A stretch of 64,000 bases of DNA from contig CAVUEF010000020.1 in assembly GCA_963740455.1 (NCBI GenBank), positions 62,001 to 126,000 of the forward strand. Reading direction: 5' to 3'. Position 1 is the stretch's first letter; each line of letters starts with the position of its first letter. Origin of the DNA: Paucibacter sp963740455. GTDB lineage: Bacteria > Pseudomonadota > Gammaproteobacteria > Burkholderiales > Burkholderiaceae_C. Position numbers and translations under genes: made by a program. The notes below the pieces were generated by a model that made no database searches, was not told where the DNA came from, and saw only the letters and a program-made list of their open reading frames with translations. This document shows positions 1 through 7,649 of the stretch, piece by piece.

Positions 1-155
1 TTGGCCAGTTGCTCAAGTTGGATCGTCAGACCCTGGTCCAGCGGCAGCGCCGAAGGCGGCTGGGCCTGCGCCCAAGCGCCGGCCAGCAAGCCAAGCGCCG
101 ACAGACAAAGCAGGCGCAGCGCGTTCACAACAGCATGCGGGACAGCGTGGGACAT
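1..155 (-). CDS. flgA: FlgA, flagellar P-ring assembly chaperone (N-terminal fragment)
   Basis: Only the first 51 codons lie in the window; the gene continues beyond base 1. Reading back from the ATG at 155-153 gives a basic N-terminus, a hydrophobic stretch (LLCLSALGLLAGAWA) and an AQA-type cleavage site near residue 32, so the product is exported to the periplasm. FlgA chaperones FlgI during P-ring assembly. The identification rests mainly on position: flgA divergent from flgB is the standard arrangement in enteric bacteria and Burkholderiales. The visible residues are almost all signal peptide, so sequence alone could not name it. Confidence 0.72.
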   Translation of the reverse strand, partial: MSHAVPHAVVNALRLLCLSALGLLAGAWAQAQPPSALPLDQGLTIQLEQLA

Positions 156-253
156 GGCCTCACTGTAGCCAGGCGCAGCGCCGGCCAAGGGTTCGAAATG
201 ACGGCCAAAGGCCTTGTTATTCCCGCTAATGTTCGGGCCGGCGCTGGCCACAA

Positions 254-299
254 TCGCTTCACATCACCCCGTCGGGTCGATGTGACTCGTGCGAAGCGA
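254..299 (+). other. Stem-loop in the flgB leader, just ahead of the ribosome binding site
   Basis: The flgA-flgB intergenic region (156-315) holds a dyad. TCACATC-ACCC (259-269) pairs with GGGT-c-GATGTGA (274-285) around a CGTC loop, giving 11 bp with one bulge. TCGCTTC (254-260) can alternatively pair with GAAGCGA (293-299). The flgB Shine-Dalgarno (GAAGGGA, about 302-308) follows directly. It could be a leader hairpin affecting flgB translation or a regulator site in the divergent promoter; no function is shown. Confidence 0.45.
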
Positions 300-315
300 G
301 TGAAGGGAACCGAGC

Positions 316-729
316 ATGATCAAGCAACTGACAGACACGCTGAACTTCCAGGCCCAGGCGCTGGTGCTGCGCTCCGAGCGTCAGCGCGTGCTCGCCAGCA
401 ATATTGCCAATGCCGACACCCCCGGCTACAAGGCGCGCGACATGGATTTCGTGCGCGCCCTGCGCGATGCCACCGGCAATATGAATGCGGCCAGCACGCT
501 GAGCACCACCCAGTCGGGCCATCTCGCGGCGCCCGCTGGCGCAAGCAGTGACGCGCAGTTGCTGTATGGCGCGCCATCGCAGACCAATCTGGACAACAAC
601 TCGGTCGACATGGACCGCGAGCGCGCCAGCTTCGCCGAGAACTCGCTCAAGTACGAGGCCACGCTGCGCTTCATCAATTCCGACGTGCGCACGATGCTGG
701 ACTCGATCAAGCCGCATACCGCCCCATGA
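316..729 (+). CDS. flgB: FlgB, flagellar proximal rod protein
   Basis: This 137-residue protein has the N-terminal rod signature LASNIANADTPGYKARDMDF (about residues 28-47) and a C-terminal helix ending near DVRTMLDSI, matching FlgB in length and motif. FlgB is exported by the flagellar type III apparatus and forms the innermost rod near the MS ring, with FlgC, FlgF and FliE. It is the first gene of flgBCDEFGHIJKL and has a clear ribosome binding site. Start at ATG 316 is well supported because the conserved N-terminus begins there. Confidence 0.96.
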   Translation: MIKQLTDTLNFQAQALVLRSERQRVLASNIANADTPGYKARDMDFVRALRDATGNMNAASTLSTTQSGHLAAPAGASSDAQLLYGAPSQTNLDNNSVDMDRERASFAENSLKYEATLRFINSDVRTMLDSIKPHTAP

Positions 730-765
730 AAGCGACCTGACCTCAACTGATTCGGGAGCCTCCAC

Positions 766-1188
766 ATGTCCATGTTTCGCATCTTCGACGTTTCGGGCAG
801 CGCGGTCAGCGCGCAAAGCCAGCGGCTCAATGTGGTCGCGAGCAACCTGGCCAATGTGGACACCGTCGCAGGCACCGACGGCAAAGCCTACAAGGCGCGC
901 CAAGTGGTGTTCCAGACCCAGATGATGGGAGCGGCTGGCGCTCCCAGCGACGCCGGCTCGGCCGGCGTGCGGGTGAGCACCATCACCGAAGACCAGACCC
1001 CGGGGCGGCGCACCCACGACCCGACGAATCCGCAGGCCGACGCCGAAGGCTATGTGACCTACAGCAACGTGAACGCGGTCGAAGAGATGGTCAACATGAT
1101 CTCGGCGTCGCGCTCGTATCAGAACAATATCGAAGTCATGAACACGGCCAAAAGCCTGTTGCTCAAGACCCTGCAGATGGGCCAGTAA
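766..1188 (+). CDS. flgC: FlgC, flagellar proximal rod protein
   Basis: The 140-residue product carries the axial-protein N-terminal motif VVASNLANVDTV (about residues 20-31) and the C-terminal VNMISASRSYQNNIEVMNTA helix typical of rod, hook and hook-associated proteins. Size and order after flgB identify FlgC, which assembles with FlgB and FlgF in the proximal rod. It follows flgB by 36 bp with a GGGAG-like ribosome binding site before the ATG. Confidence 0.96.
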   Translation: MSMFRIFDVSGSAVSAQSQRLNVVASNLANVDTVAGTDGKAYKARQVVFQTQMMGAAGAPSDAGSAGVRVSTITEDQTPGRRTHDPTNPQADAEGYVTYSNVNAVEEMVNMISASRSYQNNIEVMNTAKSLLLKTLQMGQ

Positions 1189-1212
1189 GCCCGCAACGAA
1201 TCGAGAACCGCT

Positions 1213-1860
1213 ATGGCCATTGATCCAGCTTTCGCCGCCACTTACGGCGCCAGCGCCGCGCCCAGCGCGAGTGCGGCCCCGACCCCGGCGAGTTCGCAGG
1301 ACCGGTTCTTGAAGCTGCTCGTGTCGCAGATGAAGAACCAGGATCCGCTCAACCCGATGGACAACGCCCAGGTGACGAGCCAGATGGCGCAGATCCAGAC
1401 TGTCAGCGGCATCGAAGCATTGAACACCTCGGTCAAGTCGCTCACCGGCCAGTTCACGCAGATGCAGGCCTTGCAGAGCGTCTCGATGGTCGGCCACAAC
1501 GTGCTGGTGCCTGGCAGCCGCCTGAACATCGCCAACGGCCTTGGCGCCGGCAGCTACACGCTCGACGCCACGGCGGGCGCGGTGAAGCTCGAGGTGCTGA
1601 ACTCGGCAGGTGCCGTGGTGAACACGGTCGAACTCGGCGGCCAGAGTGCCGGTCGTCACAGTTTCAGCCTGCCCGCCGACACCTTCACCGACCCGAACCT
1701 GAGCTTTCGCATCACCGCCAGCAACGGCGCCGCCACGGTGGGCAGCAGCACGCTCGCGCAGGACAAGGTGGTCGCCGTCAGCAGCCAGAACGGCAGCCTC
1801 AAACTCGAACTTCAGAACCTGGGTGTTGTCGACTACACGAGCGTCACGGCATTCAACTGA
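1213..1860 (+). CDS. flgD: FlgD, hook-capping scaffold protein
   Basis: The 215-residue protein has a short Ala/Pro/Ser-rich N-terminus, then the FlgD core RFLKLLVSQMKNQDPLNPMD (about residues 31-50), which is the family signature. A C-terminal beta-rich part contains FlgD Ig-like and Tudor-like segments. FlgD caps the growing hook and is discarded when the hook is finished. It lies between flgC and flgE as expected, so the call does not depend on the motif alone. Confidence 0.95.
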   Translation: MAIDPAFAATYGASAAPSASAAPTPASSQDRFLKLLVSQMKNQDPLNPMDNAQVTSQMAQIQTVSGIEALNTSVKSLTGQFTQMQALQSVSMVGHNVLVPGSRLNIANGLGAGSYTLDATAGAVKLEVLNSAGAVVNTVELGGQSAGRHSFSLPADTFTDPNLSFRITASNGAATVGSSTLAQDKVVAVSSQNGSLKLELQNLGVVDYTSVTAFN

Positions 1861-1903
1861 TCACGTCACCGCCAATACCCGGCCCCATCGATAAGGATTC
1901 ATC

Positions 1904-3211
1904 ATGAGCTTCCAGCAAGGTCTTTCCGGCTTGAACGCCTCGAGCAAGAACCTCGAAGTGATTGGCAACAATATTGCCAATGCCAACACCTTCGGCGCCA
2001 AGTACTCGCGCGCCGAGTTTGCCGACGTGTTCGCCAATGCGCTCAACGGCAGCGGCAGCAACAACATCGGCATCGGCGTCGCCGTCTCCACCATCGCCCA
2101 GCAATTCACGCAGGGCAGCATCACGGTGTCGGCCAATCCGATGGACCTGGCCATCAACGGAGCGGGATTCTTCCAGGTGACCGACGGCAACAGCCCGACC
2201 AAGTACACGCGCAACGGCCAGTTCAAGATCGACAACACCGGCTTCATCGTCAACAACCAGGGCCTCAAGTTGATCGGCTACCCGGCCAACAACGTCGGCG
2301 TCATCCAACCTGGCGCGGCCACACCGATGCAGTTGCCCACGGCCGGCATCAATCCGGCCGCCACGTCCAAGATGAACATCGAATTCAATCTCGACGCACG
2401 TGCCAAATCAACCACGCCGTTGGCGGGTGCGCCGATCAACTTCACCGACCCGAGCACCTACAACAACGCCACCTCGATGACCGCGTTTGACGCCAAAGGG
2501 CAAGACGTGGCGATCACCTACTACTTCCAGAAGGGCGCCACCGACGCGGCCAACAACACCACGTGGAATGTGTTCACAACCGCCAACGGCGTGCCCTTTC
2601 CGAACAACGGCGCGGTGCCACCGCTGCCCACCGCACCCCCCTCGCTGGTGATGGTGTTTCCGCCCAACGGCAGTGCACCCACCTCGATCAACGGCGTGAG
2701 TCCCGCAGGGCCGGTGGCCATCAGCATTCCGGCCTCGACAAATGCCCAGGGCGCGCCGACGCTGCCTATTCCCGGCGTCCTCGTCGATCTGAGCAAATCG
2801 ACCCAATACGGCGCCAGCTACAGCGTGACGAATGCGTTCCAGGATGGCTATGCGCCGGGTCAGCTGTCGGGCATCTCGATCGCCGCCAGCGGCATCGTCA
2901 CGGCGAAATACTCGAACGGCCAGTCCAAGGCCGCCGGACAGATCGAACTGGCCAACTTCCGCAACCCGCAGGGCCTCACGCCCAACGGCGGCAATGCCTG
3001 GAGCCGCACGCCCGCATCGGGCGAACCCATCACCGGTGTGGCGGGTACCGGCAATCTGGGCTCGCTGCAATCGGGCGCGCTCGAAGAGTCGAACGTCGAT
3101 CTCACCGCCGAACTGGTGAATATGGTCACCGCGCAGCGCCTGTATCAGGCCAATGCCCAGACCATCAAGACGATGGACCAGGTGCTGCAGACGCTCGTGA
3201 GTCTGAAGTGA
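1904..3211 (+). CDS. flgE: FlgE, flagellar hook protein
   Basis: This 435-residue protein starts MSFQQGLSGLNASSKNLEVI, has the axial N-terminal motif NNIANANTFGAKYSRAEF, and ends with the MVTAQRLYQANAQTIKTMDQ helix. The length is normal for FlgE. The middle (about residues 140-330) is the variable surface-exposed hook domain, here rich in Pro, Thr and Asn. FlgE polymerises into the hook under the FlgD cap. A ribosome binding site (AAGGA) precedes the ATG. Confidence 0.96.
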   Translation: MSFQQGLSGLNASSKNLEVIGNNIANANTFGAKYSRAEFADVFANALNGSGSNNIGIGVAVSTIAQQFTQGSITVSANPMDLAINGAGFFQVTDGNSPTKYTRNGQFKIDNTGFIVNNQGLKLIGYPANNVGVIQPGAATPMQLPTAGINPAATSKMNIEFNLDARAKSTTPLAGAPINFTDPSTYNNATSMTAFDAKGQDVAITYYFQKGATDAANNTTWNVFTTANGVPFPNNGAVPPLPTAPPSLVMVFPPNGSAPTSINGVSPAGPVAISIPASTNAQGAPTLPIPGVLVDLSKSTQYGASYSVTNAFQDGYAPGQLSGISIAASGIVTAKYSNGQSKAAGQIELANFRNPQGLTPNGGNAWSRTPASGEPITGVAGTGNLGSLQSGALEESNVDLTAELVNMVTAQRLYQANAQTIKTMDQVLQTLVSLK

Positions 3212-3247
3212 TGACCATGATGGTCGAGCGCTCACGCGGGGCATGAC

Positions 3248-3973
3248 ATGGACCGGATGATCTACTTGTCGATGGCCGGCGCCAAGGCCAGCCTGCAACG
3301 CCAGGATGTGCTGGCCAACAATCTGGCCAATGTCTCCACGGCCGGCTTTCGCGCCGAGATGGCGGCGTTTCGCGCCGTGCCGGTGCGCGGAGACGGTGCC
3401 AGCACGCGGGTCTATGCGCTGGAGACGACCACCGGCTACAACGCCACGCCGGGCCCCGTGCAAGCCACCGGCAACAATCTCGATGTGGCCATGAAGGGCA
3501 ATGCGTGGCTGGCCGTGCAGGCGCTCGACGGCACCGAGGCTTACACGCGTGCCGGCGCGCTCGACATGAATGCCGAAGGCCTGCTGAGCACCAAGACCGG
3601 CCTCACGGTACTGGGCGACGGCGGTCCCATCGACGTGCCGGCGAACAGCGAAGTGGCGATCGGCAGCGACGGCACGATCAGCGCCAAGACCGGCAACGGG
3701 CGCACCACCACCCTGGGCCGCCTGAAGCTGGTGACGCCCGAGGTGGCGCTGACGCGCGGCAGCGACGGCCTGTTCCGCGCCAGCGCCGGAGATCTGCCTG
3801 CGGACCCCAACGCACGTGTGCAGGGCGGCGCACTCGAGGGCTCCAATGTGAGCCCGGTGGAAACCATGGTGGCGATGATTTCGGCGTCGCGCCAGTTCGA
3901 ACAACAGATGAAGCTGCTGCAAACCGCGCAGAGTGATGAACAAGCTGCCACCAAACTGTTGTCAAGCACTTGA
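3248..3973 (+). CDS. flgF: FlgF, flagellar proximal rod protein
   Basis: At 241 residues this matches FlgF. It begins MDRMIYLSMAGAKASLQRQD and has LANNLANVSTAGFRAEMAAF near residues 24-43, with the C-terminal MVAMISASRQFEQQMKLLQT helix. FlgF joins FlgB and FlgC in the proximal rod below the distal rod FlgG. It lies 36 bp after flgE in the same transcript. Confidence 0.95.
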   Translation: MDRMIYLSMAGAKASLQRQDVLANNLANVSTAGFRAEMAAFRAVPVRGDGASTRVYALETTTGYNATPGPVQATGNNLDVAMKGNAWLAVQALDGTEAYTRAGALDMNAEGLLSTKTGLTVLGDGGPIDVPANSEVAIGSDGTISAKTGNGRTTTLGRLKLVTPEVALTRGSDGLFRASAGDLPADPNARVQGGALEGSNVSPVETMVAMISASRQFEQQMKLLQTAQSDEQAATKLLSST

Positions 3974-4019
3974 TGCCCGACGCAGCGATCTGCCCCCAGT
4001 CAACTGAAAAGGACACACC

Positions 4020-4802
4020 ATGATCCGCTCACTCTGGATTGCCAAGACCGGCATGGAAGCCCAACAAACCCAGCTGGACACCATTGCCAACAACCTCGCC
4101 AACGTCGGCACGAACGGCTACAAGCGTGGCCACGTGGTGTTCGAGGACCTGATGTACCAGAACCTGCGCCAGGCCGGTGCCAACGAAACCGAACAGACCC
4201 AAGTGCCCACCGGCTTGCAAGTGGGTCTGGGCGTGCGGTCGGTCGCCACCTCGCGCAACTTCAGCCAGGGTGCGTTGCAGCAGACGACGAATTCGCTGGA
4301 TGTGGCGATCCAGGGCCATGGATTCTTCCAGGTCACGCTGCCCGATGGCACCACCGGCTACACGCGCGATGGCTCGTTCCAGGTCGATCAGAACGGCCAG
4401 CTGGTGAACAACAACGGCATGGTGCTACAGCCCGGCATCACGATTCCGAACACCGCGCAAAGCGTGACGATAGGCCAGGACGGTACCGTCAGCATCGCGC
4501 TGGCAGGGCAGTCTGCCACTCAGGTGCAGGGCCAGCTTCAATTGGCCACCTTCGTGAACCCGGCCGGCCTGGAGCCTCGCGGCCAGAATCTGTACGCCGA
4601 GACCACCGCCTCGGGCACGCCCACTTCGGGCGCGCCCGGCGCCAACGGACTGGGCACGCTGCGCCAGGGCTTTGTCGAGACCTCCAATGTCAACGTGGTG
4701 GAAGAACTCGTGTCGATGATCCAGACCCAGCGCGCCTACGAGCTCAACTCCAAGGCGATCCAGGCTTCGGACCAGATGTTGCAGAAACTCGGCCAGCTTT
4801 GA
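4020..4802 (+). CDS. flgG: FlgG, flagellar distal rod protein
   Basis: The 260-residue protein opens MIRSLWIAKTGMEAQQTQLD and carries TIANNLANVGTNGYKRGHVV, the strongly conserved FlgG N-terminus, with a C-terminal ELVSMIQTQRAYELNSKAIQ helix. These are diagnostic of the distal rod protein, which crosses the periplasm inside the P and L rings. The length agrees with other FlgG proteins. AAAGGA just upstream of ATG 4020 is a good ribosome binding site. Confidence 0.97.
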   Translation: MIRSLWIAKTGMEAQQTQLDTIANNLANVGTNGYKRGHVVFEDLMYQNLRQAGANETEQTQVPTGLQVGLGVRSVATSRNFSQGALQQTTNSLDVAIQGHGFFQVTLPDGTTGYTRDGSFQVDQNGQLVNNNGMVLQPGITIPNTAQSVTIGQDGTVSIALAGQSATQVQGQLQLATFVNPAGLEPRGQNLYAETTASGTPTSGAPGANGLGTLRQGFVETSNVNVVEELVSMIQTQRAYELNSKAIQASDQMLQKLGQL

Positions 4803-4816
4803 CCAGGACGCGCGTC

Positions 4817-5509
4817 ATGAAATCCGTGTGGTGTCATCTTTCGCGTGGTCTGGCGGTGCTCGGTGCAGCCCTGTGGCTGGGTGCCTGCACGACGCCGCTG
4901 CCGCCGCCCAGGGTCGATGTGCAAGGACCCATGCAAGCAATGCCTGCGGCAACGCCGGCGCCCCTGGTGCGCAATGGTGCCATCTACCAGCAGGCCAGCT
5001 ACCGGCCGATCTTCGAAGACCACCGGGCGCGCCTGGTGGGCGACACCTTGACGGTGCAAATCGTCGAGAACGTCAGCGCCAGCCAGAAGTCGAACAGCAC
5101 GGTGGACAAGTCCGGCTCCTTGAAAGGCAGCATCACCGCGCTGCCTGGCGTCAGTGCCAACTCGTTTGGCACCGCAAGCATCGGCGGCAGTTCGTCCAAC
5201 ACCTTTGCCGGCAAGGGCGAGACCCAGAACACGAATGCCTTCTCGGGCAATATCACGGCCATCGTGATCGATGTATTGCCCAACGGCCATCTGGTGATTG
5301 CCGGCGAAAAGCAGATCGGCGTGAATCACAACGTGGATGTGCTGCGCTTCTCGGGCCAGGTCGACCCACGCGCCATCCAGATCGGCAATGTCGTGGCATC
5401 GGCCAACATCGCCAACGTGCGCATCGAGCAGCGCGGGCGCGGTCAGCAGGCCGAAGCGCAGGGAATTGGCTGGCTCTCACGGTTCTTTTTGAACGTTCTA
5501 CCCATTTAA
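4817..5509 (+). CDS. flgH: FlgH, flagellar L-ring lipoprotein
   Basis: Read from ATG 4817 the product is 230 residues with a lipoprotein signal peptide and a lipobox L-G-A-C, placing the lipidated Cys at residue 24. The mature part contains GDTLTVQIVENVSASQKSNS and the C-terminal GWLSRFFLNVLPI typical of FlgH. FlgH forms the outer-membrane bushing around the rod. An in-frame TTG at 4799 overlaps the end of flgG, but the ATG gives a conventional signal peptide, so I prefer it. Confidence 0.94.
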   Translation: MKSVWCHLSRGLAVLGAALWLGACTTPLPPPRVDVQGPMQAMPAATPAPLVRNGAIYQQASYRPIFEDHRARLVGDTLTVQIVENVSASQKSNSTVDKSGSLKGSITALPGVSANSFGTASIGGSSSNTFAGKGETQNTNAFSGNITAIVIDVLPNGHLVIAGEKQIGVNHNVDVLRFSGQVDPRAIQIGNVVASANIANVRIEQRGRGQQAEAQGIGWLSRFFLNVLPI

Positions 5510-5573
5510 GTTTGCCCAGAATCGGTTGCACGTCCCCATGGGTTGACCAAACCCCACAAGCAGCGCAACCATC

Positions 5574-6707
5574 ATGCAAATCCACGCCGACAAACCCGTA
5601 CGCCTGCTCGCTGCGATGGCCCTCATCGCGGCCCTTGCAGCGCTTGGCTGGCCCGCGCCGGCCCGGGCCGCACGCATCAAGGAAGTCGCCAGCGTGCAAG
5701 GCGTGCGCAGCAACCCCTTGGTGGGTTACGGCTTGATCGTCGGCCTGGACGGCACGGGCGACCAGACCACCCAGGCACCCTTCACCGGTCAGAGCATGAA
5801 CGCCATGCTGCAGCAGTTCGGCGTCACCTTGCCGGCCGGCGTCACCATGCAGCTCAAGAACGTGGCCGCCGTGATGGTGACCGCGCAGTTGCCCGCGTTT
5901 GCCCAGCCGGGGCAGGAGCTCGACATCAATGTCTCTTCGATAGGAAACGCCAAGAGCCTGCGCGGCGGCACCCTGATCTCGACGCCCCTGCGCGGCGCCG
6001 ACGGTCAGGTCTATGCCATGGCGCAGGGCAATCTGATCGTGGCCGGTGCGGGCGCAGCGGCGGGCGGCTCGAAGGTGCAGATCAATCACTTGAGCGCCGG
6101 CCGCATTCCGGCGGGCGCCACGGTCGAGCGCGGCGTGCCCACGCCACTGCAAGACGGCGAATTCATCCAACTCGATCTGGCTGCGATGGACTACAACACC
6201 GCGCGCGTAGTCGCCGACACCATCAACCGTGCCAAGGGAGCCGGCACGGCGCAGGCGCAGGATGGCCGCGTCGTGCGCGTCAGAGTGCCCCCCGATCCGG
6301 GTCAGCGCGTGGCCTTTCTGGCCGACCTTGAAAACCTGCCGCTGACGCTGGCCGCGCCGGCAGCGCGCATCGTCATCAACGCGCGCACCGGCTCGGTGGT
6401 GATGAACCAATCGGTCACTTTGGAGGCTTGCGCGGTGGCGCACGGCAGTCTGTCGGTCACCATCAGCGCCACGCCGGTGGTCAGCCAGCCCGGACCCTTG
6501 TCGCAGGGACAGACGGTGGTGAGTCAAAAGACCGATATCTCGATTCGCCAGGAACCCGGCTCGCTGATCCAGCTGTCGGCCGGTGTCAAACTCAGCGAGG
6601 TCGTGAAGGCCTTGAACGCGCTGGGCGCCACCCCGCAGGACCTGCTGGCCATTTTGCAGGCCATGAAGAGCTCCGGGGCGCTGAACGCCGAGTTGGAGGT
6701 GATTTGA
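5574..6707 (+). CDS. flgI: FlgI, flagellar P-ring protein
   Basis: This 377-residue protein has a signal peptide cleaved around PARA (residues 29-32), then RIKEVASVQGVRSNPLVGYG and LIVGLDGTGDQT, the FlgI hallmarks. The C-terminus carries the KLSEVVKALNALGATPQDLL segment. FlgI is secreted by Sec and forms the P ring with help from FlgA. It follows flgH in the usual order and is one base from flgJ, so the two are probably translationally linked. Confidence 0.97.
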   Translation: MQIHADKPVRLLAAMALIAALAALGWPAPARAARIKEVASVQGVRSNPLVGYGLIVGLDGTGDQTTQAPFTGQSMNAMLQQFGVTLPAGVTMQLKNVAAVMVTAQLPAFAQPGQELDINVSSIGNAKSLRGGTLISTPLRGADGQVYAMAQGNLIVAGAGAAAGGSKVQINHLSAGRIPAGATVERGVPTPLQDGEFIQLDLAAMDYNTARVVADTINRAKGAGTAQAQDGRVVRVRVPPDPGQRVAFLADLENLPLTLAAPAARIVINARTGSVVMNQSVTLEACAVAHGSLSVTISATPVVSQPGPLSQGQTVVSQKTDISIRQEPGSLIQLSAGVKLSEVVKALNALGATPQDLLAILQAMKSSGALNAELEVI

Positions 6708-6708
6708 G

Positions 6709-7623
6709 ATGTCCGTTTCGCCCGTCAATCTGAATCCCGGGGGCAGCCTCGGCACGGTCGGCCTGGCCAGCCAGGGGCTGGCCAGCGACAGCCGCTCGAT
6801 CGACGGGCTGCGCGCGGCCGCCGCGCGCGACCCCAAGACCGCGATCAAAGAAACCGCCAAGCAGTTTGAAGCGCTGTTCATGCAGCAACTGTTGAAGAGC
6901 ATGCGCGCGGCCACCCAGTCCAGCGGCATGCTGGACAACTCGGGCACGGCGCTGGGCACCGAGATGCTCGACACCCAATACGCAACCAAACTCACCGGCA
7001 TGCGCGGCGGACTGGCCGACGCCATCACTGCGCAGCTCGAGCGCCAGATGGGCTTGCACAGCCTCGCGCCCAAGGCCGCTGAAGCGGTCGGTGCCGGCGC
7101 CGTCAGCCCCGCCCCCTTGCCCTCGCTGTCGCACAAGGACGTTCCGGCCAAGGTGCAGGCATTCATACGGCGCCACGACAGCGCCGCCAAGGCCGTGTCG
7201 GCGCAGACCGGCATTCCAGCGAGCTTCATGATCGCCCAGGCCGCGCACGAGACCGGCTGGGGCCAGCACCAGATCACCCGCAAGGACGGCAGCAGCGCCA
7301 ACAATCTGTTCGGCATCAAGGCCGGTGCCAACTGGACCGGCGCGGTGGCCGAAGTGCAGACCACCGAATACATCAACGGCAAGGCGCAAAAGGTGGTGGC
7401 CAAGTTCCGCGCTTACGCGAGTGCCGAGGACTCTTTTCGTGACTACGCCGCGCTGCTGACCGGCAGCGCGCGCTACAGCCAGGTGGTGGCCAACGCCGGG
7501 AGCGCCGAGGGCTTTGCGCGCGGCCTGCAAAAGGCTGGCTACGCCACCGACCCCGCCTATGCGGAAAAGCTCACCAAGGTCATCAACACGACCCTACGCC
7601 TGCAGCGCCAGATGGCGGCCTGA
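6709..7623 (+). CDS. flgJ: FlgJ, rod-capping protein with peptidoglycan hydrolase domain
   Basis: The 304-residue product is the dual-domain form of FlgJ. The N-terminal about 110 residues (KETAKQFEALFMQQLLKSMR, then LDTQYATKL) form the rod-cap domain. Residues from about 145 form a glucosaminidase domain with PASFMIAQAAHETGWGQHQI, where the Glu near residue 181 is the likely catalytic acid, and NLFGIKAGANW. It drills through the cell wall so the rod can cross. The start is 1 bp after the flgI stop. Confidence 0.96.
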   Translation: MSVSPVNLNPGGSLGTVGLASQGLASDSRSIDGLRAAAARDPKTAIKETAKQFEALFMQQLLKSMRAATQSSGMLDNSGTALGTEMLDTQYATKLTGMRGGLADAITAQLERQMGLHSLAPKAAEAVGAGAVSPAPLPSLSHKDVPAKVQAFIRRHDSAAKAVSAQTGIPASFMIAQAAHETGWGQHQITRKDGSSANNLFGIKAGANWTGAVAEVQTTEYINGKAQKVVAKFRAYASAEDSFRDYAALLTGSARYSQVVANAGSAEGFARGLQKAGYATDPAYAEKLTKVINTTLRLQRQMAA

Positions 7624-7649
7624 CGCGTTGACCGCGAAGCGACAACACC

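Noticed and set aside
2408..3943. A long minus-strand open frame opposite flgE and flgF
   Set aside because: Antisense to conserved axial genes, no recognisable motif and no sensible ribosome binding site.
5253..7403. A long open frame on the minus strand opposite flgH, flgI and flgJ
   Set aside because: It is antisense to three well-conserved genes and has the Arg/Ala/His-rich composition that GC-rich DNA gives in shadow frames.
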